52,432 nt of DNA from Oppiella nova (taxonomy: Eukaryota; Arthropoda; Arachnida; Sarcoptiformes; Oppiidae), in contig CAJPVJ010000042.1 of NCBI GenBank assembly GCA_905397405.1, positions 1 through 52,432 on the forward strand, given 5' to 3'. The notes beneath the pieces were generated by a model that did not search any database, was not told where the DNA came from, and worked only from the letters and a program-made list of their open reading frames with translations. The first letter of the stretch is position 1; each line of letters begins with the position of its first letter. The translations under genes were made by a program, and so were the position numbers. Shown here in pieces: positions 43,726-52,432 of the stretch.

Positions 43726-45872
43726 ATGGCAACTACAAGATATCTGGTGGTGGTATACGTGGTCACCGCAGGTCTTCACGACGACGACCTCGGCTGCGAT
43801 GAGGAGGAGACCGTTCTCTTGGCGTGGGTGGTGGTCGACCAGACCAATGCCAAAGTGAGTGTCCAGACCTACCATTCCTACCATTCCCTTCCAGTCCCAT
43901 CACATTCCCCTACCATTCCCTGCCATTCCTCACCACAAATTGCAAAACACTTGTCATAACTTCACAGCGAAACTCAATCTTTTGGCTCTCAATCCAAAAG
44001 TTTTTGTAAACTTTTTCAACGAAACGCAATATTCAGACACTTGTCATCTGAACGCAAATCTGTCTCTAGTTTTGTGATCTTTGATTAGTTCAGCGGTTCT
44101 GACCGTAAGATCTGTGATATAAGTGAGCGAATGGTCCGTCAAATACTCGCCAGACATGAGATGCCAGACAATCGCTTTTTTGTGGTCTTTTTGTGGACGC
44201 AATCAGTTTTGTCTGTTTTGAGTGTCTGATTGTGACAGTCGGTGACAATAATAATAGAGTGCAATACTATTCAATACTATTATACTATGCATACAGTTGT
44301 ATAGCAATCGTACGTTTGCTGTGAATCTCAGTTGCAGTCCATCCCTAACTCATTATAAGTTGCTATCTGTTGGACACGACTCTCGCTTTCCACTCATTAT
44401 TATGACACTCAGTCTGTACTCTATTATGATATCATATGATATACACCACTGAAGGACAGGATATTTATGAAAACTCTCATCCTTTTCAATATACTGTACT
44501 ATTATCTCACGACTACCTGTAGTGCACTCAATGGCTGTCCACTTATAATAATTATATAATTTTAGACATTTGTTGCTGTATTTTGAATTACATTGCACTG
44601 CACTGTATACTATACAGTGTTTAGTGTACACAGAGTTCACAAAAAAGAGTTATTATTATTATTCAATAATTAGACATAAGCTTGATAAGTATTTGAAAAG
44701 AAAATCAAATTGTGACATTTTGTTTTCAAATGGCAGTTGTTTTGTAAAATATAATTTATATCTATTCTTTACAATTATAAAAATATATTAAGTATTCAAT
44801 ACGAGTGCAATGATTTTTCCCATCTCTGGGCCTATCTGTGATTGTATAACCCTGATAACAAGTTATATTCTGGTACACAGTTTGCTGCATTGCATATACG
44901 GTGACAGAGACCAAGGGTGGGAAACGCTGTAAATTGAGTTTAAACCCATACTTTTGAGTTACCTTTTAATGTGAGCCATAAGAGAGAACAGGTATACAAA
45001 TCGACTCCATCTAAGAATCTTAGGCTCCCATAGACTCGATGTTTATATAATAACGAAAGTAATAGCGAACGCCCTGTGCTTCACATAATAGGCCCTATTT
45101 TTCACCAAAACACGTAAAAACTAATGAATTTCAAAGTTTTTTTTGTGATTAAATACTTTGCAACGAATTGCATATAAAAATCTTTTTTGGTTTGTTGCAA
45201 ACAATTCCTGAATAATAATAAAATCTGATTATTATTAGCCATAAATGATATGCGAACTCATAAATCACTTATAAAAGCAAAAGCTGTTGAGAAATATATG
45301 ATCGTTATTGTGATTGAATTATTGTTTGTCAGACTCTGTTATCCAAAACAAACTTCAAGACCACTCAAGAAGTACTTAAATGTCGTGGAATAGCCCAAAG
45401 CTAATTGCTATCTGTATCTAAGACTGCATTTTTTGCTCTTAAATATTGGGTCGCTTTCGATGAAATAGTGAACTGTTTTAGAGTTGACTTCGATTAGCGT
45501 TTTGAAGCCAAAGTTATATACGATATGTTGATCTCGACTCTCATTAGAGTCTCGCAACTCATTAAAGAGGTTTTCAAAAATTTTCAAACCAATTGCTGAC
45601 AATAACACTAACTCTTGAAAGCAAATTGTGGTCAAAGAACATGACTTTTATTTTCGGAGAGATTTTGTCGACAAAAAAAGCGTTTAAGTAGTTTTGTGAC
45701 CTGAGCTCAGATCCAGAAAAAAATATTTATGTTTTAATATTTTCTTGTTATCTCCAAAAGAAGATAAGAATTACCTTAAGGTAAATAAGGCATAGATATA
45801 GTTATATTAATGCAAATAGCATTACATCAACGCAGACAAAATCATACATACTTTGACTCTCCCTTCCCTTCG

Positions 45873-45924
<52 letters not shown>

Positions 45925-48900
45925 CTGACTGTGCATTGAATGTCTTGTCTATGGTATGGTATCGTTGGTTGAGGTGTAATGCAAATGAGTGGTTTGTGGA
46001 GAAAACGAAAATATCATAAAAACAAAGTGCACAACAAACCTAAACTCATGTAATTTAAAACAATTAATCTCTGTCTCTGTCTCTCTGTCCCAAACACTCG
46101 CCTCTAATCCTCTCCTTATTTTTGCCAACACTTGCCCTAAACTCTCCAAACGCTGGCCATACCTGTGCTCTGCATCCAAACGAATCATTATTTAATAAAT
46201 AAGCAATTTCTCGACAATTACCCAAACATAGCATTACTTGAATTTATAAATGATTTGAGAGTTTCTCTGAAACTGATTTTATAGTCAAACATAACATCTA
46301 TTGAATGCTAATGAATGTTATCGAGTAGAGCCTGGAATTCAATATAAACTCAAAGCAACACTTTATTCAATGAATTTTATCCGAAAGCAAATAGTTTTTA
46401 TTATCACTTGTCTTAAGTAATGACTTCTCGTTATGTCATTAAAGATATTTATAAAATAAAATTTTCAAATAAATTGTGGCAAAAGTTCATTGATTTGTTC
46501 GATCGAAAGATATTAAAACTTTTTATTAACATTCAAATCAAACACTGTTTTGCATATCTGAAGGAGTTTTGGGCTTTGAAATTATAGACCGACAAAAGTA
46601 ACCTAAAGTAATAGTAATAGTAATAATAATAATAATAATAATAATATTGTGAGACTCACGATGATCTACCGATGCAATTGTCAATGTCTTCGTTAACAAA
46701 TACCTTAACTTAATGTCAAAGACCTGAACATAATTGTGAATAACATTTCCTCCGCCATAGACAGACATAAAATTGTTAAGCACTGTATATATGGTATGAA
46801 AAGCAACAGAAAAAAATTGGTGAATAAATTCTCGCCTAAACGCCAAACAAGTGATTCTGTATAAGACAACAGACAACTCGTTGCGAAAGTGTTTTTTAGG
46901 ACTCAAACTCTCGAGTCCTTAAGAAAAGCCAAAGTAAACACCGAAACAATAACTCCGGCTATCATTAGAAGCGCTGTTTAAACAATCCTTTGTTTGAAAA
47001 GTTATCGAAAAAAGAAATACTATTTTGATGTTCAAAGAGATTTGAAAGCAGAAAACTTATGACTAATTTTTGGTCCATAAACTCGAAGGTGTTTTGAAGT
47101 CAATATTTAATGAATGAAACCCACGTTTTCTGCACAATCTCTCCAAAAGTATGAATAACAAGCGTCTGAGACAACATATTTGTCAAGATTTCTATACTAA
47201 ACTCCCTGGACACTCAGTAGGATCTGGGTGCTCTGCAAATATAAATAATGTTTTTTGGCGTTTTCCCACCAATCAATTGACAATCGATAGACTTTGTTTG
47301 CTATATAGCCCTCATAAAAACAAAATTTATCTCTTTTTCTATACAACTGTAGCCTTAAAAGTGGCCAAAAGTCATGAGTATCTTAACCTTTAAAAGCATT
47401 ATTCGTTACTTATTTTCCCATCAAATACAGTATAAGTTACTCTCAATTAATATGATTCAAAGACTTTCACGAAAAGTGACAAAAATTTAAAGTTAAAAAG
47501 CACAGAATTTCACTTTAAATGCATTTTTGTCGTGATATGAAAGAAATACTTAACTTAAAAGGTTTTTTACGTTAGATTTCATTGTAAATAAACGCTAATT
47601 TATTGGTTTGTTTTGCAATTTATGGTTTGCTTCCATCTATTCTGGAGATTGAGTCCAAAAACCAGAAACGATTACATTATTAGACATATTTGTGAATCAT
47701 ATACTCTAACGTAATGTGCAATAAATTGTGATTACAGGTGGTGGCGGTCCATACCAATGTGGTAAAGCCCCGGAGCGCTGATGTCAATGAGAACATACTG
47801 TCCGAAGTCGCCAGAAATAAGTACGGCCTGACAGAGGAGATGATCAAAAACGGTCAGCCCTTAGAGAATGTGCTCGAAGAGGTAATTGAATTTCTATTTT
47901 CAAATACAACACTTATTTTATTTGACAATTCCTGTAGTGTTCCCTAAATAGTGAACCATTAACTCTAAAAACGCCTTTCCTTTTCATATACTGTACTTCT
48001 CGTCTCTCTTATCGTTATTTCTCTCTTTTAATTGAAAGCAATATTAAAATAATCTTTATTTTTGTCTAAACTATTATTATTGTTATGAAACAAAACAAAA
48101 ATAATTGTTTTCCTGTCTTCCAGTATTGCATAACAATTGCATTCAAACGTCTAATACCTGTTCTGTTGATTCTGTTGACTCTATTTTCTCATATCATTTG
48201 CACATTAAGTCTGAATGGAAGACAAGATTCACTTCTTTCTAATTATTCCTCTCGTCTTCACTCACTCTCACTCTCCTCTCAATTGTTATTAAGGTTTGCC
48301 TTCACTTCACAATCTTGTGAACCCCTCGCACAACACAAACATATTCTCTCTATTCTCCTATTTAGACGACTTTCCCCTCTCAGACTACCTGAGCTTTCGT
48401 GACTGTACTGCCTTTACATCAATATTCAAACATAACTTTAAAAGCGAGTCATTAAAAGTTTAACAAAAATCTTGAATCGTTTGACAGTTGGATCAGTTCG
48501 CAAAGGCCAAGCTGTCGAGCGAAACCGGCCGTTCCTTCCACCTGATCACTGACGGACAGTTACACCTGAGACAAGTGCTTCATCCCGAAGCCTCCAACAA
48601 AGGCATACCTTTACCTGAATATTTCAATACATTCTATGACTTACGCAAAGAATTCAGAAAGTTTTACCGAAACAATGACATTCAGACCATCGATGATATC
48701 ATTAATTGTATGATTCACTTATCATTTGCATAACATTTCTGCACCTATTTTAGAGGATTTATTCTAATTATCATTTCATTTATTCATTCAAAAAGATTTA
48801 TGTATTGAAGGCGACGCCTCAGCCGACTGTGCCGTACAAAAGGTTCAAAATATGGCACAAATCATCATTAGACTCATCACTGATGGTAAGTCTCAAGACC

Positions 48901-48996
48901 AAGACATGACATTCTTCTGCGAACCTTTTCCAACCACTTGTGAATGAAATTCTAGTCCATCAACCCTTCCCTTCAAATATCAGACAACTATTTATT

Positions 48997-49034
<38 letters not shown>

Positions 49035-50274
49035 GACTCTCTGCCGTCTCAAAGATTGTCTTGTGTTGAGTTGATTAGAAGTCCAGAACCCAAATACACA
49101 GAAATCAGTGCTTTTGACTGATGTGAAGATTGGCATTGGAGAGCACCGGCACTCTAGTCGTCAATTCCTAATTCCTATGGTTATTCCTGCGGACATATCT
49201 GACTGAATACCTCTAAAAATATTTGATTTTTGAAAAAAGGAAAAAATTGTAGAAAAAACTCGTCGAACAAGTTTTGATACATCAATAGTCTATAGAATAA
49301 TGCAATCAATACATAAGAACTGATGAGAGATTTCTATGAAATGTTTGTCGAGTCTCAGAGAAGTTGACGACTAAATGCTAACTAAAGTTAGGGTCAAAGA
49401 TATGTTAATTATTACCGCAAAAGAATGCAAAAATTCTTAGCACTTATGCCCTTATATTTTAAATGGACTTCACTTTCAGTTTATAGCATTTAAGTGACAA
49501 TATTTGCGATAAGAGTTTACTTAATGAAAGCCTTAAAAATGTTTTTACATAAATACCTGTTGTCTAACAATAAACGACAAAATAATATTCTCTATTTATT
49601 TCTCAGCTTATTTTTCTCATAACCTATTGTTGCGAAACATTTGTCGGACTTGTATTTCACTCCATTCACTAGAAAATGACTTAAAAACTCATTTCTTTGA
49701 CTATTAATCTAATATTACATTCAATTAAATGAAGTGAATACTGAACACTACACTACAAAATAGCAATCATTATCGGAAAGGGAGAGATAGGGGAGAGGGA
49801 GGGAGAGACTCAGTGAATGAGTGAAAGAAAGCGTTTTCACGTAATAACGAGTGGTAAGAAAATCTCCGAAACATTGGATTTGAATAATAAAAGAAAAAGT
49901 AAAAGAAGAGAAACAACTGTTTTCTTATCGCTTCAGTCTTTGAAAAACTTTTTGTTTCAATTGTTTCGTTGTTTAGGGTTAAGAAAATTCGGGTTTTATT
50001 TTAGTTCATTCGCTTTTCAACTCTCGGCTCTCAGATATGTATTGCGAAAAGTCTCAGTCGACATCCCATCCCCTAAAGCACTAATACCTGAATCACGAAA
50101 TTGCATAACAACTCAAACAAGTATTACATTCTATGCCTCCGAGACATCGTCGGAGCGCATCGTTATTCTCATAGTTTAGTCAATACTTCAGTTCACAATT
50201 CAAGTGCTCAGGACAACAACCCGGCTCTCTCTCCATACCCCTCTCCCCGTTCTCTCTCACTTTTAAGCTCTCTC

Positions 50275-50307
<33 letters not shown>

Positions 50308-52432
50308 AATGTAGTCGCGAGCGCTGTAAGGAATAACTCAAGCGATTCCGTTTAGAGTCGGTGCAGCTTTTGTAACAACTTTTGCCTTTCGTAGTGAAGT
50401 CAGTGAAAGGGGGAGACGGGGTGTCTGTCCCCCGCACACCACCACCAGCTCTACTCGAGAGCACCACAGCAATGGTTTGAGAGGGGAATCCCATTCCGCC
50501 GTAAAATCATGTCTGACTCTGAGTATTGCGAAAATGAGTTATTCTCGACTGCCATGAGTTGTCATGCGATAAGTTATAGTGCCCTCAAGGATAGGCCCAG
50601 TATTTCAGTAGATATGAACTAAACCATTATAACAGTCGGTCCCGAACTCTCGTACAGCATAAACAACGTCTACGGCTATACATCCCATGGATTCCCCTAT
50701 AATTGAAATCTAAATAAATTAAAATTCAATTTTGTTTCAATTTAATGTGATTTCAATACAAATAACAATAATTTTCCGAAACAAATGATGACTTATTTTC
50801 CCTGAAATTTCATGTGTTTTTAGAGACACTTTCCCTTAATGACAAATATTTTAGATGAACCTGATGAATTTGAACACATTATTAAATTCATCGGAAATTT
50901 ATTCACAGATAATTGAATCAAAATTCTTTCAATTGATTCATAAGAAACTGTTTTCAGATATAATTCATAAAAGTTTGTAAAACTTTGAAATACGAACCGG
51001 TCTTTCAAACATTCAATTCATACTATTTATTCAGAAATTGAAAAACATTTTTACGCGAAACAACTTTTTTCTTCATTTGATTAATAATTTATTACTGAAA
51101 ATCTTTTGCCCAAAAAACTCATTTAAAACAATTATTATTAATGCAATACTTCTTATCAAATGACTTCTGTTTGAAATGAAATGACATTTATTTTGATAAT
51201 TTATTTCTCGCTTTATATTTCTATTTCTTACTCTCATTTCGTGGAAAAGGATTGAAATTTCTTTTCTATCAAAAAGATAAATATATTTATCATATATTTT
51301 TCATTCAAAACCTTTAGGACATAAGTTTGAAGGGCCAGAAATAGTGAGCGATAAGTTAGAGCCGGGAATATGGTATGTATTACTAAATCATTATAATATC
51401 TATTTTATTAATAGTATCTTTTAATTCATTTTTTGCCAAATCTCTGTGAACTAAAACTCGAGTTTTTTCAGATTAAAAACCTAACAAATGAGTCCAGTTT
51501 TCTGTCGTATAAATCCTAAACTCAATAAAGCTTTAGAATCGCATAACAAGTGTTTCTAATATATTAGACCTTAAAAACCCTCGGAGTTAGAGATTTGCTG
51601 AACTTATTCATCATTTAGAAGATTATATTTAAGTGAGTTTTAAATGAATGTGTTTTTTAGCAAAAAAGGAAAACGATTTTTTTGAGATACAGTTTTGGAA
51701 TTTTGCTGAAAAAAGTTTTATGACTTGAAAAATTAGAAACAATAAAACTAAACGTTAACATCAATGGCTTTTTAGACAAATTCCTTGTTTTTATAATTTT
51801 TCACTTAAGCAACACATTACACGTGAATATTTTTAGATTTTTATTTTGCACTGAAATTTATTTATATTAAATTATGAGTGCAATATAGCTTGTTTCAAAA
51901 TATGTTTATCACTTAAATGTATGTTATTTTTATTTACTGAATAATGAATTTACAAATATGATGCATATGTTTAGCAAACAAGTACTAATGATGTGCTATA
52001 TTTTGTCTGAACATTCAGTAGTAAGAATGAAGTGGTCGACGGCAATACAGTGGTCAGGGCGAGGGGTCTTCCCTGGCAATCATCAGATCAAGATATCGCC
52101 AAATTTTTCAAAGGATTAAATATAATGAAGTGAGTCCTGGGCTGACAGCCTATTCTCATACACTGTATAATGTATTAGACATTCACTGATATCGCAAACA
52201 CTATTCATGTATTCCTCACGAGTCCTCACAAATCCTTGACTAACGAGTCTGTTGTGTAAGTCTTTAATAAACTGTTTGTTCGGTTGAAAAAAATATTTAG
52301 AAATTATGGCAGTATTTAAGATACAATATATCATAGTTAATGGCTTTTATGCAGTGTCTCAGTTCACAAGCCTTTAAAAACAATGTTTCTGTTTATCAGT
52401 CGTGAAACTCAATAAAACGTGAAAATATATAT
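43726..52432 (+). CDS. ESRP: ESRP/fusilli splicing regulator, 5' part (runs off the window)
   Basis: Homologue of the epithelial splicing regulatory proteins (fly fusilli), RRM proteins that control alternative splicing of cell-adhesion and receptor transcripts. Six exons are visible: 43726-43854, 47738-47881, 48488-48707, 48796-48885, 51318-51372, 52019-52129. All are phase-consistent and encode 249 residues, and the last donor (GTGAGT) leads out of the window. The conserved N-terminal domain ([43 protein letters not shown]) is followed by the start of RRM1 ([19 protein letters not shown] and FFKGLNI). RRM2, RRM3 and the C-terminus must lie to the right. Intron 1 is 3.9 kb and intron 4 is 2.4 kb. 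The ATG at 43726 is the first in frame after non-coding-like TG-rich sequence; an upstream exon cannot be excluded. Confidence 0.93.
45871..45930 (+). repeat. CT tract A in ESRP intron 1
   Basis: Long (CT)n with one G interruption, preceded by CCCTTCCCTTC at 45861-45871 and followed by CCTGACT at 45924-45930. In the transcript this is a CU-rich tract. Confidence 0.9.
46609..46646 (+). repeat. TAA trinucleotide repeat
   Basis: (TAATAG)2 followed by (TAA)n. Microsatellite in ESRP intron 1. Confidence 0.85.
47882..48487 (+). other. ESRP intron 2
   Basis: 606-base intron, T-rich, with no feature other than scattered CTCTC motifs. The open frame 48085-48402 has no coding character. Confidence 0.55.
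49000..49038 (+). repeat. CT tract B in ESRP intron 4
   Basis: (CT)n followed by CCTGACT at 49032-49038, with CCCTTCCCTTC at 48964-48974 upstream: the same arrangement as tract A. Confidence 0.9.
50269..50308 (+). repeat. CT tract C in ESRP intron 4
   Basis: (CT)n with one CG interruption. It lacks the CCTGACT end of the other two. Confidence 0.85.
51373..52018 (+). other. ESRP intron 5
   Basis: 646-base AT-rich intron between the exons flanking RRM1. Nothing recognised. Confidence 0.55.
52130..52432 (+). other. Start of ESRP intron 6
   Basis: Begins with GTGAGT right after the RRM1 exon and runs to the window edge. No acceptor for the rest of RRM1 is seen. The antisense frame 52116-52334 is not called. 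Confidence 0.6.

Larger units (their letters stand above)
43855..47737 (+). other. ESRP intron 1
   Basis: The first 75 bases carry degenerate CCATTCC repeats (about 43868-43930). A CT tract is at 45871-45924, CT-rich sequence at 46060-46090 and (TAA)n at 46609-46646. Three open frames of unknown meaning are present: 45408-45635 (minus), 46538-46906 (minus) and 47151-47393 (plus). I recognise none of them as a gene. Confidence 0.5.
48886..51317 (+). other. ESRP intron 4
   Basis: 2.4 kb. CT tracts are at 49000-49033 and 50269-50308. A purine patch at 49778-49810 precedes an unrecognised 120-codon frame (49817-50179). A patch with raised GC at about 50310-50490 stands out from the AT-rich background. 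No supported exon. Confidence 0.5.

Noticed and set aside
43602-43959. Alternative frames over ESRP exon 1
   Set aside because: Only the frame starting at 43726 joins in phase to the conserved exon at 47738.
48085-48402. 105-codon plus-strand ORF in ESRP intron 2
   Set aside because: Interrupts the ESRP reading, and its Leu/Ser-rich content follows CT-rich DNA; the ESRP exons on both sides join in phase without it.
1-52432. tRNA, rRNA, CRISPR array or intact transposon
   Set aside because: I looked for A/B box pairs, regular spaced repeats, terminal inverted repeats and transposase or reverse transcriptase motifs and found none I could support by eye.

Overview
The window is a piece of a compact, AT-rich animal nuclear genome. 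I read twelve protein-coding genes in it, eleven complete and one cut by the right edge. Introns have GT-AG ends. Many are 57 to 75 bases long (for example 57 and 65 in the CECR2 gene, 71 in ERGIC3), while a few genes have introns of 2 to 4 kb. An MEP-1 zinc-finger gene beside CECR2 and KIAA1143 homologues suggests a non-dipteran arthropod, and a mite is my best guess. The taxon is inference; the gene identities rest on protein similarity I can recognise.

Layout, left to right. ERGIC3 (+, 439-1721) converges on the bromodomain gene CECR2 (-, 2279-5913). A 1.9 kb spacer with GA/TG repeats leads into a very long PRR12/QSER1-like gene with a C-terminal DUF4211 region (+, 7834-13459). After 3 kb without a gene come Caprin (+, 16432-18876), CHCHD7 (+, 19885-20205) and the mitochondrial intermediate peptidase MIPEP (+, 20252-22336); the last two are only 46 bases apart. 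A septin-7/peanut-type gene (-, 23205-31558, eleven coding exons) follows. Next is a divergent pair, UBE2V (-, 33196-33980) and KIAA1143 (+, 34412-35012). After a 3.2 kb spacer ending in GA-rich DNA come MEP-1 (+, 38203-40820), then MDP1 (-, 41497-42823) convergent to it, and ESRP/fusilli (+, 43726 to beyond the window).

The genes do not form one pathway. Themes are chromatin (CECR2, the PRR12/QSER1-like gene, MEP-1), RNA control (Caprin, ESRP), mitochondrial protein biogenesis (CHCHD7 and MIPEP side by side), membrane traffic (ERGIC3), cytoskeleton (septin) and ubiquitin-linked repair (UBE2V). I see no rRNA, tRNA, CRISPR array, intact transposon or bacterial-style operon.

The observations most worth checking are: the 46-base CHCHD7-MIPEP gap, which carries a splice-acceptor-like site and no poly(A) signal; a near-perfect AT palindrome that buries a weak 5' splice site in the DUF4211 gene; candidate SUMO-interacting motifs in MEP-1; a duplicated CU-rich module in the introns of the splicing factor ESRP; and alternative N- and C-termini of the septin. 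No clearly novel multi-gene system is evident.
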